Positions 7,332 through 16,884 of a stretch of DNA of 56,820 bases are shown here, piece after piece (position 1 is the first letter of the stretch; each line of letters opens with the position of its first letter). The stretch comes from Amylibacter sp. Its GTDB lineage: Bacteria; Pseudomonadota; Alphaproteobacteria; Rhodobacterales; Rhodobacteraceae. A model generated the notes under the pieces. It saw only the letters and a list, made by a program, of their open reading frames with translations. It had not been told where the DNA came from and ran no database searches. Location: NCBI GenBank assembly GCA_021775355.1, contig JAJFHZ010000001.1, positions 1 through 56,820 on the forward strand, in the 5' to 3' direction. Made by a program: the position numbers and the translations under genes.

Positions 7332-8303
7332 ATGCTATTTGCAGATACAGTGGTCGCTGAACCGGCAGTCCACAAACCCAAAATTATGGCCATTATGCTG
7401 CTTGTCGGCATGATTGTTTTCAGTTTTTTTGGATTGAATGACACCATTTTCGGGGAATTTATGCGGCCCGTAATTGGTGAGCCGACAGAGTCCGGTTTGT
7501 TCGGGAACATGGCCATTGGGCTGGTTTTGTCGATGCTGTTTACGGCTAATATTGTTTTAATCGGGTTTTTGCCGTTTCGCTATCAGGTGCTATTGGTCTG
7601 GGCGGAATTGCTGCTGTTGTTTCTTAGCTTCTTTTACAGCTTTGGTCTGAACTTTGAATTCATCCGTTCCAAAATCTGGTTCATGATCTCGCAAGGCGTG
7701 TTTACAACGCTTTATATCTCAGCTGTATCCATCACTCTGGCGTCCATGGTCGCCATTGTCGGCGCTGTCGCAAAGTTGTCGACGAACGGTTTCGCTTTTG
7801 CCATCGCCAGTTTTTATACGTCTTTCTTTCGCGGCTTGCCGTTATTGATGCAGGTTTATCTGATCTATCTGGGTTTGCCCCAACTGGGTTATGTGATTGA
7901 CGCTGTGCCTGCCGGTATATTGGCCCTAACGCTATGTTACGGCGCCTATATGACCGAGATTTTCCGTGCGGGTATCCAGTCGATCAACAAAGGTCAGTGG
8001 GAAGCCTCGCGTTCAATGGGTTTCGGATTTGCACTGACCATGCGCAGGATTATTCTTCCCCAAGCCATGCCACTGATCATTCCACCCACAGGTAACCAGT
8101 TTATCGCCATGCTCAAAGACAGCTCGTTGGTGTCTGTTATCGGGGTTTGGGAATTGATGTTCTTGGCGCGGACTTTGGGCAACAAGGATTTCCGCCATAT
8201 GGAAATGCTGATTACCGCTGCCATAATTTACTGGTGTCTGTCGATGTGTTTGGAAGTGATCCAAAGCCGCATTGAACGCCATTATCGCACCATAAGCCAT
8301 TAG
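7332..8303 (+). CDS. Polar amino acid ABC transporter, permease
   Basis: 323 residues. Residues ~15-115 form an extra N-terminal region with about three membrane segments, followed by the usual HisM/GlnP-type permease core of about five segments. The EAA loop that docks on the ATPase is visible ([20 protein letters not shown]...ILPQAMP). Only one permease gene is present, so it probably works as a homodimer. The start at 7332 has GGGGGAAAAG upstream; an 11-codon longer frame would begin within the hairpin and was rejected. It lies 10 bases before the ATPase gene. Confidence 0.9.
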   Translation: MLFADTVVAEPAVHKPKIMAIMLLVGMIVFSFFGLNDTIFGEFMRPVIGEPTESGLFGNMAIGLVLSMLFTANIVLIGFLPFRYQVLLVWAELLLLFLSFFYSFGLNFEFIRSKIWFMISQGVFTTLYISAVSITLASMVAIVGAVAKLSTNGFAFAIASFYTSFFRGLPLLMQVYLIYLGLPQLGYVIDAVPAGILALTLCYGAYMTEIFRAGIQSINKGQWEASRSMGFGFALTMRRIILPQAMPLIIPPTGNQFIAMLKDSSLVSVIGVWELMFLARTLGNKDFRHMEMLITAAIIYWCLSMCLEVIQSRIERHYRTISH

Positions 8304-8313
8304 GGGAGAAATC

Positions 8314-9054
8314 ATGCCAGACCCAATTATTCAAATGACCAATGTCAACAAATGGTACGGGGATTTCCACGCGCTGAAAGACATCAATTTCATCGTCAAC
8401 GAAGGTGACAAAATTGTGGTTTGCGGGCCGTCGGGATCGGGCAAATCCACGATGATCCGTACGCTGAACTGGCTGGAGGCCCATCAAGAAGGCACGATTG
8501 TCGTGAACGGCATTGAGATGCATCAAAAGATGAAAAATGTCGATGAGGTGCGCATGGACGTTGGCATGGTATTCCAGCATTTCAATCTGTTTCCGCATAT
8601 GAGTGTTTTGGAAAACCTGATGGCAGGGCCAATGTGGGTGCGCGGGATCAAAGAGGATGAAGCGCGTAAAACGGCGATGAAGTTTTTGGAACGTGTGCGT
8701 ATTCCCGAACAGGCAGACAAATATCCCGGTCAATTGTCCGGCGGGCAACAGCAACGGGTGGCTATTGCGCGGTCTTTGTGCATGAATCCCAAAGTCATGC
8801 TGTTTGACGAACCGACATCCGCGCTTGACCCTGAAATGGTGTCAGAGGTGTTGGACACTATGATTGAGCTGGCCCATGACGGTATGACCATGGTTTGTGT
8901 GACACACGAGATGGGCTTTGCTAAAGCGGTGGCTGATCGTGTGGTGTTTATGGATGAAGGTGCGATTGTTGAAGAAAACGATCCCATTAGCTTCTTTGAA
9001 AACCCGCAACATGAACGCAGCAAGAATTTTCTGGGGCAGATTTTACAACACTAG
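8314..9054 (+). CDS. Polar amino acid ABC transporter, ATPase (GlnQ/HisP type)
   Basis: 246 residues with every nucleotide-binding motif: Walker [10 protein letters not shown] (38-46), Q-loop Gln88, signature LSGGQQQR (141-148), Walker B VMLFDEP (161-167) and a switch His in VTHEMG. It couples ATP hydrolysis to uptake of the ligand captured by the binding protein at 6413. The ribosome site GGGGAGAAATC precedes the ATG. Its last four bases (CTAG) are shared with the stop of the convergent oxidase gene, so there is no room for a terminator. Confidence 0.95.
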   Translation: MPDPIIQMTNVNKWYGDFHALKDINFIVNEGDKIVVCGPSGSGKSTMIRTLNWLEAHQEGTIVVNGIEMHQKMKNVDEVRMDVGMVFQHFNLFPHMSVLENLMAGPMWVRGIKEDEARKTAMKFLERVRIPEQADKYPGQLSGGQQQRVAIARSLCMNPKVMLFDEPTSALDPEMVSEVLDTMIELAHDGMTMVCVTHEMGFAKAVADRVVFMDEGAIVEENDPISFFENPQHERSKNFLGQILQH

Positions 9055-10343
9055 TGCGAAACGGTTTCATCAAACTTGTCACGCAACTGCATAGACCAGT
9101 ATTTTGTTTGTACACCCGCCCTGCCGATCAGGCCGCCAGCCCAGTTACGCTTATAGGACGCGAAAAGCTTATAACGATCATCACCCTGTGTAATGGCCCC
9201 CGCGATCAGTTCGCCTGCCATTGCCGTTGTGTTCAACCCATGCCCACCAAAGGCGGTTGCCATCCATAATCCGTCTTCCACTTGTCCGATAAGTGGCATG
9301 CTGTGCAAAGCATATCCCATCAACCCGGCCCAAGCGTGACTGGTTTTGGCAGCATTAAGTTGGGGGTAAACCGAAAGCATGTCGCGGCGCATCATTTCGG
9401 CTAGATGAAATGGTTTGCTTTGACGTGTTGTAATACGCCCGCCCCATAACAGGCGGCCACCGGGCAGTCGTCTGTAATAATCGCCGGCACGGCGGGTATC
9501 TGCGATACTGGCGGGGGTGGTAATTGCCTGATCAAGCAGTTCTGCCATTGGATGTGTGACCATCACATAGGTTGCCACGGGCTGCATGGCGCGCGAAATG
9601 CTCGGATATAACTTGAAATCATAGGCACTGGTGCAAAGCACAATATGATGTGCGGTGATGTCGGCAGTTTGCGTCGATACCTTCCAGCCCACCCCCGAAC
9701 GGGTCAGGTTTTGGGCTTTGGTGTCTTCAAAAATATCCCCGCCAAGCCGTTCGATTTCCTCGGCCAAACCATGACAATATTTCAAAGGATTGATATGGAA
9801 ACCGTTCGGGTCATATAGGGCATTATGATAGCGTTCAGACTTCATCAGACTACGTGTGTCTTGGGTGTTGTGAAACAAAAGGTCATGATCCAAATCAACC
9901 TTGGCACGTTCACATTCATGCAACACTGCCTGCGTATCATTTTGGCGGTAGACATGAAATTCGCCGTTCCCGTCCAAGACGTCATCCATTTTCAAATCAC
10001 GTATCTGGTCACGCACATAATTCATCCCATCGATCGACAACCGATAGGCTTCACGCCCATCCACCCGCCCAAGGCGGTTCAACATGTCGGATGTGCTACC
10101 CGCAAAACCTGCACTGACAAAACCGCCATTAAGCCCCGATGCGCCCCATCCCACACGTTTGGCTTCAAGCACACAAACGGATTTGCCTGTGCGTAACAGT
10201 TCCAACGCCGTGGTTAACCCTGCAAGCCCTGCACCGATGACGCAAACATCAACATCAGGATTGTCCGCCAAGGCAGACCGTTTAGGAACATCCCCAAGCG
10301 TTTCAGCATAATAGCTGTTTGGATAATCAGTGGTGGCGTTCAT
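9051..10343 (-). CDS. FAD-dependent amine/amino-acid oxidase (DAO family, PuuB-like)
   Basis: 430 residues. The Rossmann FAD motif is at 34-42 (VIGAGLAGL) with Glu60 closing the beta-alpha-beta unit. The N-terminus ([10 protein letters not shown]) and the late [16 protein letters not shown] and [11 protein letters not shown] segments resemble gamma-glutamylputrescine oxidase and related DAO-family oxidases (PF01266). These oxidise C-N bonds and release an aldehyde or imine plus H2O2. The substrate is not certain; no gamma-glutamylputrescine synthetase (PuuA) is seen here, so a true Puu pathway is not shown. It is last in the minus-strand operon that begins at 13443. Confidence 0.8.
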   Translation of the reverse strand: MNATTDYPNSYYAETLGDVPKRSALADNPDVDVCVIGAGLAGLTTALELLRTGKSVCVLEAKRVGWGASGLNGGFVSAGFAGSTSDMLNRLGRVDGREAYRLSIDGMNYVRDQIRDLKMDDVLDGNGEFHVYRQNDTQAVLHECERAKVDLDHDLLFHNTQDTRSLMKSERYHNALYDPNGFHINPLKYCHGLAEEIERLGGDIFEDTKAQNLTRSGVGWKVSTQTADITAHHIVLCTSAYDFKLYPSISRAMQPVATYVMVTHPMAELLDQAITTPASIADTRRAGDYYRRLPGGRLLWGGRITTRQSKPFHLAEMMRRDMLSVYPQLNAAKTSHAWAGLMGYALHSMPLIGQVEDGLWMATAFGGHGLNTTAMAGELIAGAITQGDDRYKLFASYKRNWAGGLIGRAGVQTKYWSMQLRDKFDETVSH

Positions 10344-10385
10344 TTTTTCTTTCGTTGGCTTTATTGCACGACAACAGCGCAGTTC

Positions 10386-11696
10386 TTACCCCGCAAGAAG
10401 CCCAAAAAGTTCATTGATGTCACCATCATTCGGCAGTGCCTGAATGGTTTTTTCCAATGTTGTCGTTTTATCCTGACCAATAATCGGCACTGTTAGGCCA
10501 TGAAATTTCGACTTGATAACAGCATCGCTGACTTTATCTTCAGGATCACCTTTTGCCTGGGTTGCGCCCGACGTCAACACGCGGCCATCTTTCAGCTTCA
10601 CGATTGCACGGGCAATACGATGTTCGGGAAAGGCGGCGTTGAATTCATCGGTCTCGGTGATGACGATAGTTTGGGCAATTGCACGGATTTTCGGATCGGA
10701 CAGCCCGTTTTGTGTGATCTCTTCCACCCCGATTGTGCCACGTACCAATGCCACGGCAACAGCAAACGGCAATGAATATTGTGCTTCTTCCGTATTGTTC
10801 GGAATAGTATTCAGACGCTTGCCTTCATGGAAAGTTTCAATGGTAATTTCGGCCACATCATCCGCTGTAAAGCGATGTTCCTTGATCAATGACAGGATTG
10901 CTTCAACCGGGGGTTGGGCCCAGCGGCAAACGGGGTATAATTTGATATATTGTTGCCCCACTAACCAATTTTGCCCCAGATCATTCCAAAAATGGTCCAA
11001 TTCAGGGGCTTCCATTGTAATTGCAGGTGCGCCGGTAAACCCGTCTTGCGCAAGGTAAGCCGCAGATACCCCCGCCATCGCCCCCCAGCCGGAACCATCT
11101 TTAACCATTGTTGGTGCATCAATAACCCGCATCATCTGGCTGCGCGGGCCGTGATATTCGGCTATACCCACGGCTTCTCGGGTTTGTGCGCGTGACAAAC
11201 CAAGCTGGCGCGCGCCTAATGCGGCGACCGCCAGTGCGACCCAAGCACCCGACGTGTGGTAATCCGCAACGCTGGCATGCAGCGCTACCCCTGCACGCGA
11301 ACCAATTTCGTAACCGATAACAACGCTTGTCAGCAGTTCTTTTGCATCCCGATGTCCTTCAGCTTCCATCACCGCGATCAGGCCCGGAATAACGCCGCAA
11401 CCCACATGCCCTTTTGCCGGTTTGTACCCATCATGGGCGTCCAGCGCGTCAATGGTAACCCCATTTGCAAGGGCGGCCCCCGCAGGACTTGCAGTCCGTC
11501 CATCCCACCAGATATGCGCGCCTGTGCCACCAAACTGACGGGTCGCATGGTTGCGGATAATCTGTGACATGTCGGTTTGCGTCCCGCCGACAGAAACGCC
11601 CAAAGTATCAGTCAGACAACGTACTGCTTCATGGATTATTTCAACAGGGATATCTTCAAAGCGGGTATCATGGATAAAATCGATCACTTGGGTCAT
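10386..11696 (-). CDS. MmgE/PrpD family protein
   Basis: 436 residues. MmgE/PrpD marks include ANGVTIDALDAHDGY, AEYHGPRSQMM with DGSGWGAMAG, and LYPVCRWAQPPVEAI. Family members are cofactor-free hydratases or isomerases of tricarboxylic-type acids (2-methylcitrate dehydratase, cis-aconitate decarboxylase, isomerases); the reaction here is unknown. The ATG at 11696 is preceded by AAGGCAG, overlapping the end region of the aldolase gene; a TTG five codons earlier has no ribosome site. It follows the aldolase-like gene by 11 bases and sits in the same operon, so it may process a product of the hydroxylase/aldolase pair. Confidence 0.85.
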   Translation of the reverse strand: MTQVIDFIHDTRFEDIPVEIIHEAVRCLTDTLGVSVGGTQTDMSQIIRNHATRQFGGTGAHIWWDGRTASPAGAALANGVTIDALDAHDGYKPAKGHVGCGVIPGLIAVMEAEGHRDAKELLTSVVIGYEIGSRAGVALHASVADYHTSGAWVALAVAALGARQLGLSRAQTREAVGIAEYHGPRSQMMRVIDAPTMVKDGSGWGAMAGVSAAYLAQDGFTGAPAITMEAPELDHFWNDLGQNWLVGQQYIKLYPVCRWAQPPVEAILSLIKEHRFTADDVAEITIETFHEGKRLNTIPNNTEEAQYSLPFAVAVALVRGTIGVEEITQNGLSDPKIRAIAQTIVITETDEFNAAFPEHRIARAIVKLKDGRVLTSGATQAKGDPEDKVSDAVIKSKFHGLTVPIIGQDKTTTLEKTIQALPNDGDINELFGLLAG

Positions 11697-11707
11697 AGAG
11701 CTGCCTT

Positions 11708-12769
11708 TCAAAGCTGATGGTCGTGGTAATAGGCCTGAAATGCAGTAATGGCCTGATCTAGACGTACATCATCTATATCTTTGTGCAACACCATACGGAT
11801 TGACGGGGATTGTCCACCAATCAGCACTCCCGCTTTTGCCATATGGTTGCGCAAGCTTACGTGGTGTCTCGGGGCTGGAGTAAAAAATATCATGTTTGTG
11901 TCGGCACAAACTGTACCCACATTCAAAGCGCGAAGTGCTTCAGCTAAAACAGCGGCGCGACGATGATCTTCTGTCAACCTATCAACATTGTTTTCCAGGG
12001 CATGTAATCCTGCTGCGGCAAGCACCCCAACCTGACGCATTGCGCCGCCAAGTATTTTGCGGTTGCGCCTAGCCTTTGCAATAATTTTTGCGGTGCCAGC
12101 CAAAATCGACCCGACAGGGGCCCCCAAACCTTTGGACAAACAGACCGACACTGTGTCGGCAACGCCAGCAAGTGCTACCGGCGTGCATTCCAAAGCAGTG
12201 ATAGCGTTGAAAAACCGCGCACCATCCAGATGAATTGCCAGCCCATGATCTTTGGCAACTTTGGATGTAGCGCGCATTTTATCTAGTGTGATAACGCGTC
12301 CGCCGACGGTGTTTTCAAGGCATAGTAATCGGCTGTGCGCATAGTGCGGGTCATCGTCCTTGATTGCACTTGCAACTGTATTTGGTGTAATCTGACCACC
12401 GGCTTCAATCGTAACAGGGCAAAGCGAAATGCCAGCCAGTACGGCCGCCCCTGCGGCTTCGTCGCAATAGATATGATAACGATTACCGACAATTGCTTCA
12501 TCCCCCCGACCGCAATGGGCCATCAAAGCTGCAAGGTTGCTTTGGGTTCCCGTCGGGAAAAATACCGCGGCTTCTTTACCCAGACATTCAGCCATTGCCG
12601 CTTCAAGCCGAAGTGCGGTCGGATCCTCACCATAAACATCATCGCCAACCTTGGCTGTTGCAATGATTGTGCGCATCTCTTCATCAGGGCGGGTTACGGT
12701 GTCACTGCGCAAGTCACAGGCACGCTCTGAAACCGCGCCTGTTCGCGTCATTCCTGAATAAAGGCTCAT
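11708..12769 (-). CDS. Threonine-aldolase-like PLP enzyme
   Basis: 353 residues, fold-type I PLP family (beta-eliminating lyase, PF01212). Visible marks: the opening LRSDTVTRPDEEM, GDDVYGEDPT, FFPTGTQSN, LENTVGG, HLDGARFFNA and SVCLSKGLGAP, the last containing the Schiff-base lysine. Such enzymes cleave beta-hydroxy-alpha-amino acids into glycine and an aldehyde. The ATG overlaps the stop of the upstream 2-oxoglutarate hydroxylase gene (ATGA), which implies translational coupling. The 16-residue N-terminal extension is longer than usual. A second, divergent paralogue lies at 51530-52585. Placement beside a hydroxylase suggests its substrate is a beta-hydroxylated amino acid other than threonine. 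Confidence 0.85.
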   Translation of the reverse strand: MSLYSGMTRTGAVSERACDLRSDTVTRPDEEMRTIIATAKVGDDVYGEDPTALRLEAAMAECLGKEAAVFFPTGTQSNLAALMAHCGRGDEAIVGNRYHIYCDEAAGAAVLAGISLCPVTIEAGGQITPNTVASAIKDDDPHYAHSRLLCLENTVGGRVITLDKMRATSKVAKDHGLAIHLDGARFFNAITALECTPVALAGVADTVSVCLSKGLGAPVGSILAGTAKIIAKARRNRKILGGAMRQVGVLAAAGLHALENNVDRLTEDHRRAAVLAEALRALNVGTVCADTNMIFFTPAPRHHVSLRNHMAKAGVLIGGQSPSIRMVLHKDIDDVRLDQAITAFQAYYHDHQL

Positions 12770-13443
12770 TTTGTGATCTGTTTGTAAGCCAAAGCCGCTA
12801 CGATGTGTACGCGCTGGGTTTCACCACCGTTCAGGGCCGTATGATATCCGCGCGTATCGGTGAAATAAACCGAACCATCCGCAGGCAAGTGCGTTACATG
12901 GTGGTTCACCACAAACAACGATCCGGGGTTTGTGATCAGCGGGATGTGCAAGCGCGGCTCCGGGTCGCGGTGCCATGAATTGCAGTTGTACAAACCTTTG
13001 GACAGAACCCGGGTACGCCCGATCGGGAAACGCTTGGCCAATTCATTGTGGACATGCTCAAAGTAAGTGCCTTTGAATTTTGGATTAAATTCGGAAAAAT
13101 CAATTTCAGGCACCAGATCTTCGCGTGGCTCTTCAACATAGCGTTCATCGCCACGGGTCCAGAAACGCCCTGACAGATCATTATCCGTCCATTCGGTTTG
13201 ACCGGGGCGTTGGGTCAATGGCAGGGCAGCAAAACCCTGTTTCTGCATCCCACCCTGATAAGCTTCACGTGCCAAACATGCATCAAGTGCTTTATTCAGT
13301 TCTTTGATGTCAAATTTCAGTTCCAGGCGCTCGATCCCTGGCCCAGGCATGAATTGTGCAACTGAGTTAGTATCTGGCTCTGCTTGCATCCAGCCTTGAA
13401 TAGATTGAACGTCAGTGTCATTGATTTGGGGGATGTAAGTCAT
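12766..13443 (-). CDS. Aspartyl/asparaginyl beta-hydroxylase-like 2-oxoglutarate oxygenase
   Basis: 225 residues. The C-terminal half carries the pattern of the AspH-type double-stranded beta helix (PF05118): WHRDPEPRLHIPL, with His166 as the likely first iron ligand, then YHTALN with His201 as the second, and Arg211 (ETQRVH) to bind 2-oxoglutarate. Asp160 two residues after His158 could offer an alternative HxD ligand. These enzymes hydroxylate amino-acid side chains, often at the beta carbon, using Fe(II), O2 and 2-oxoglutarate. It is first in an operon with the aldolase (4-base overlap), MmgE/PrpD and FAD oxidase genes, and faces a LysR gene across 139 bases. Confidence 0.72.
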   Translation of the reverse strand: MTYIPQINDTDVQSIQGWMQAEPDTNSVAQFMPGPGIERLELKFDIKELNKALDACLAREAYQGGMQKQGFAALPLTQRPGQTEWTDNDLSGRFWTRGDERYVEEPREDLVPEIDFSEFNPKFKGTYFEHVHNELAKRFPIGRTRVLSKGLYNCNSWHRDPEPRLHIPLITNPGSLFVVNHHVTHLPADGSVYFTDTRGYHTALNGGETQRVHIVAALAYKQITK

Positions 13444-13582
13444 GTTTTTACTTTCATGTAGGTATTAGAATCTCCGATATATTATTGGTGAATTTGGGAT
13501 AAATAAAATTGCATTTATGAATTACTTGATGCATTAATTAGATTAACTTTTGATCTACACTAGACCTAGAGGGTATAAAAGA
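13444..13582. promoter_or_regulatory. Divergent promoter region of the hydroxylase operon and its LysR gene
   Basis: 139 A/T-rich bases between the outward-reading hydroxylase operon and LysR gene, the classical LysR autoregulation layout. Several T-N11-A type dyads are possible in the block ATTTATGAATTACTTGATGC through ATTAATTAG (about 13511-13543), but the A/T richness makes any one choice unsafe. Confidence 0.45.
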
Positions 13583-14473
13583 ATGCGTCGCCGCATCCCG
13601 TCCACCACGTCTTTACTTTGCTTTGAGGCTGCCGCGCGCACCGAAAACTTTGCCGAAGCGGCAGGTGAAATGAATATAACCCAAAGTGCTTTAAGTCGCC
13701 AAATCCAAACATTGGAGGCTTATGTGAAACAAACCCTGTTCACGCGAGCCCGTCAAAGGGTAACGCTTAGTGCCGCGGGACAAACTCTGGCCGCAGAGCT
13801 TTCGCCTCAGCTTGAGGCATTAGAGGTCACGCTTCTTAAAATCCGATCTCACGATGCATTGGGTGGTGCGATTAATGTTGGCGTCTACCCAACTTTGGGC
13901 AGCCGTTGGTTGATGCCGCAGATTATCGAAATCACCCAAGCACAAAAAGATTTGACGTTGAACACGATAACATACCTTAGCAATGCCGATATTGACCCAA
14001 GTCTTGTTGATTTGGCTATCGTGCAGGGCGATCCGCCGTGGAAGGGATTTCGCGCGGATTACCTGATGCCCGAAGCACTTGTTGTTGTGGCCAGTCCGCA
14101 GGTGTTGCAAAGCCCCGTTGATCATGCGTCAGAGCTGATGAACCATCGGATATTGCTGCATTCCACCCGCCCGCAATCATGGGAGATTTGGTTTAACAGT
14201 TATGGTGACGCAATCCCAAAGGCACCGATAGGGCCCATGTTCAGCCAGTTTGAAATGTTGATAGATGCGGTAAAGGCCGGACATGGTGTGGCTATTATTC
14301 CGTTAATACTTGTTGAGAAGGAACTTTCCGAAGGCAGTTTGGTAAAAGCCCATCAGCACGAATGCACATCCGAAAGTGCCTACTATCTACTGACGCCGAA
14401 TGTGAAGGTCGGGATGCAGAAAATCGAACGGCTTCGCCGCTGGTTTCTTAATAAAACTAATCAAATGGAGTAG
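13583..14473 (+). CDS. LysR-family transcriptional regulator (GcvA-like)
   Basis: 296 residues. The N-terminal winged helix-turn-helix is clear (SLLCFEAAARTENFAEAAGE, then MNITQSALSRQIQTLE), followed by a periplasmic-binding-type effector domain. Conservation of the HTH and opening is closest to the GcvA group, many of which respond to amino acids. The start is taken as ATG 13583; a TTG at 13550 adds 11 residues unlike the family. It diverges from the hydroxylase operon and is the obvious candidate to regulate it. The dtd gene follows after only three bases, probably in the same transcript. Confidence 0.87.
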   Translation: MRRRIPSTTSLLCFEAAARTENFAEAAGEMNITQSALSRQIQTLEAYVKQTLFTRARQRVTLSAAGQTLAAELSPQLEALEVTLLKIRSHDALGGAINVGVYPTLGSRWLMPQIIEITQAQKDLTLNTITYLSNADIDPSLVDLAIVQGDPPWKGFRADYLMPEALVVVASPQVLQSPVDHASELMNHRILLHSTRPQSWEIWFNSYGDAIPKAPIGPMFSQFEMLIDAVKAGHGVAIIPLILVEKELSEGSLVKAHQHECTSESAYYLLTPNVKVGMQKIERLRRWFLNKTNQME

Positions 14474-14476
14474 CTC

Positions 14477-14920
14477 ATGCGGGCATTGATACAACGTGTA
14501 ACCGAAGCGAAAGTCGTTGTTGACGGCGATATAATCGGCAAGGTGGGCGAAGGTTTGCTAATCCTGATCTGCGCCATGCAGGGCGATGATGATCCAGATA
14601 GCGCGAAGCTGGCGCAGAAAATCGCGAAACTGCGCATTTTTCGCGATGATCAGGGCCGTATGAACCTATCATTGGCCGATGTGGGTGGTGCGGCCCTGAT
14701 TGTCAGCCAATTCACTTTGGGTGCAGACACTTCACGCGGTAATCGCCCCGGTTTTTCTCAGGCGGCTCCCCCTGAAGAGGGCGAGCGCCTTTATGAAGCT
14801 TTCATCACTGACATGAAAGCGCTTGGCATTGCCGTTGAAACAGGTCAATTTGGGGCGGATATGAAGGTTTCGCTGACCAATGACGGGCCGGTGACAATCT
14901 GGATGGATACAGGAAACTAG
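14477..14920 (+). CDS. dtd: D-aminoacyl-tRNA deacylase
   Basis: 147 residues, the usual length. Both active-site signatures are present: SQFTL (77-81) and the NxGPVT-type motif NDGPVT (135-140). The enzyme removes D-amino acids (and glycine from tRNA-Ala) mischarged on tRNAs in the cytoplasm. A GGAG ribosome site lies inside the end of the LysR gene. It is followed 8 bases later by the ureohydrolase gene, so LysR, dtd and the ureohydrolase may share a transcript; the functional link, if any, is unclear. Confidence 0.95.
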   Translation: MRALIQRVTEAKVVVDGDIIGKVGEGLLILICAMQGDDDPDSAKLAQKIAKLRIFRDDQGRMNLSLADVGGAALIVSQFTLGADTSRGNRPGFSQAAPPEEGERLYEAFITDMKALGIAVETGQFGADMKVSLTNDGPVTIWMDTGN

Positions 14921-14928
14921 GATATAAA

Positions 14929-15897
14929 ATGGCACTGGAAGACGCTGCAAAACAAATCGACTTGGCTGTAACCCGCAAAGGGTTCAAAGGTCATTCGCAT
15001 GAAGCAACCTTTGGCGGGGTGACTAGCTTTTTGCGCCGCAATTACACAAAAGACCTGACGGGTGTGGATGTTGCCGTCACCGGTGTCCCCTTCGATTGTG
15101 CTGTTACCAACCGCCCAGGAACCCGGCTTGGCCCGCGTGCTATCCGCGAAGCATCCAGCCTTCAATCCCCCGATGCGCCTTATGGGTGGGACATCGACCC
15201 GATGATGGATCTGAACGTCGTTGATTATGGCGATGTTGCTTATGATTATGCTAAAGTCGCTGATTTTCCAGCCGTATTGCAAGCCCACATCGCAGGCATT
15301 CTGGATGCAGGGGCGGTGTGCCTTAGCCTCGGTGGGGATCATTACATCACCTATCCGATTTTGAAGGCGCATGCGGAAAAATACGGACCTTTGTCGCTGA
15401 TCCAGTTCGACGCCCACACAGATACATGGCCTGATGACGATTATGATCGCATCGACCACGGCACAATGTTTTATAAGGCGGTGAAAGACGGCATCGTGGT
15501 ACCGGAACGTTCGGTTCAGGTTGGCATTCGCACTACGAACGAAGACACGCTTGGCGTCAATATAATCGACGCGCGTACCGTACACACGCAAGGCCCCGAA
15601 GAAACCGTGCGCCAGATCAAAGCGATCGTTGGCGACAATGCGACTTACCTCACCTTTGACATTGACGCGCTTGATCCGGCCTATGCGCCGGGCACTGGCA
15701 CCCCGGTTTGGGGTGGGCTGACGACGGCACAATCTGCGATTATGCTGCGCGATCTGGCAGGTATCAATCTTGTTGGTATGGACGTGGTCGAGGTTTCGCC
15801 ACCTTATGACACCACAGGGGCCACAGCGATTGCAGGGGCGCATGTCGCGGTTGAATTGTTGTGCTTATGGGGTGTTGGGCGTCGGGCCCATGGTTAA
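14929..15897 (+). CDS. Agmatinase/arginase-family ureohydrolase
   Basis: 322 residues with the full set of manganese ligands: GGDH (His138), DAHTD (Asp161, His163, Asp165) and FDIDALDP (Asp244, Asp246), plus the VPFDCAVTNRPGTRLGP opening typical of agmatinase-like members. These enzymes hydrolyse guanidino compounds to an amine and urea. Agmatinase, guanidinobutyrase, guanidinopropionase and guanidinase cannot be separated by these motifs. It shares TTAA at its stop with the convergent LysR gene. A guanidino-acid substrate would fit the imported-amino-acid theme of the cluster. Confidence 0.85.
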   Translation: MALEDAAKQIDLAVTRKGFKGHSHEATFGGVTSFLRRNYTKDLTGVDVAVTGVPFDCAVTNRPGTRLGPRAIREASSLQSPDAPYGWDIDPMMDLNVVDYGDVAYDYAKVADFPAVLQAHIAGILDAGAVCLSLGGDHYITYPILKAHAEKYGPLSLIQFDAHTDTWPDDDYDRIDHGTMFYKAVKDGIVVPERSVQVGIRTTNEDTLGVNIIDARTVHTQGPEETVRQIKAIVGDNATYLTFDIDALDPAYAPGTGTPVWGGLTTAQSAIMLRDLAGINLVGMDVVEVSPPYDTTGATAIAGAHVAVELLCLWGVGRRAHG

Positions 15898-16799
15898 ACG
15901 ATGCTGGATTTCACAATCCAGTCGCGCACCGATTTTGCATCTTCCGACAGGTCAGCGTTTTGCGACCAGACAAGGTAAAACCCTTTGCCACTGTCCCATT
16001 TCCATGGTCCGACCTGCGCAAGCAAGCCTACGTCGATCAAGTGGCGTGTGACCTGTTCCCAACCTAAGGATATGCCTTGGCCTGCCATCACGGCTTGCAG
16101 CACAAGCGCGTAATCATTCAACCGTAAACCTTGCCCGACATCTTGATATTTCGCCCCGAAATGCCGGAAAAAATCCGTCCAGGTTGGCCTGTCACGATAA
16201 GGCTCTTCCAGATTGATTAATTGTGCGTCTTTCAGAGTGTCCAACGTATCGATCGGGGAATGATTTTCGATCCATGCTGGGCTAGCAACTGCCATAAGTG
16301 ATTCTTTGGCAATCAGGGCGCAACCATATCCCGACCAGTTCCCGTCACCACGCCAAACGCCAAGGCTGATCACCTCTTGCGCCAGATCCAGATCCTTGTC
16401 CGTGGTCTGCATTCGCAGGTCGATATTGGGGTGTTGATCATGAAAATCCTGCAAACGCGGCACCATCCAATAATTTGCGAATGCAGTGGAAACCGACAGG
16501 GTTACATGGCTGCCCCTGCGTTGGCTTTGTAGGTATTTTACCGTTGCAAATATACGATCAAACCCCTGATAAACATCATTATATAACATCTCGCCTGCAT
16601 CTGTAAGCGTGATGATGCGGTGGCGGCGATGGAATAACTTCGTGCCGATCGCATCCTCTAGTTTGCGAACCGATTGACTGATCGCAGGTTGGCTTACCCC
16701 CATTTCTTTTGCCGCATTGGTAAACGACCCCAACCGTGCAGAAGCCTCAAAGGCGGACAGATGGTTTAAAGACTCAATCGATTTCAAAAGTTTTCGCAT
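15894..16799 (-). CDS. LysR-family transcriptional regulator (GcvA-like)
   Basis: 301 residues. The helix-turn-helix is evident (LNHLSAFEASARLGSFTNAA, then MGVSQPAISQSVRKLE), with a C-terminal effector-binding domain. It is a paralogue of the LysR protein at 13583. It diverges from the MttB-like gene across 85 bases and is therefore the likely regulator of the 16885-20869 demethylation genes. Confidence 0.9.
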   Translation of the reverse strand: MRKLLKSIESLNHLSAFEASARLGSFTNAAKEMGVSQPAISQSVRKLEDAIGTKLFHRRHRIITLTDAGEMLYNDVYQGFDRIFATVKYLQSQRRGSHVTLSVSTAFANYWMVPRLQDFHDQHPNIDLRMQTTDKDLDLAQEVISLGVWRGDGNWSGYGCALIAKESLMAVASPAWIENHSPIDTLDTLKDAQLINLEEPYRDRPTWTDFFRHFGAKYQDVGQGLRLNDYALVLQAVMAGQGISLGWEQVTRHLIDVGLLAQVGPWKWDSGKGFYLVWSQNADLSEDAKSVRDWIVKSSIV

Positions 16800-16884
16800 A
16801 ATTTCAGTTTATGCAAAACGATAGAATTTACCAGCGTTACAGATGTTTTATTTTTCTTTACCCTAGCGTTAGGAGGTTTAGCAA

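Noticed and set aside
14917..15843. 308-codon minus-strand frame over the ureohydrolase gene
   Set aside because: Rich in Arg, Cys, His and Ile as expected from a shadow of a real gene; the plus-strand frame has all catalytic motifs.
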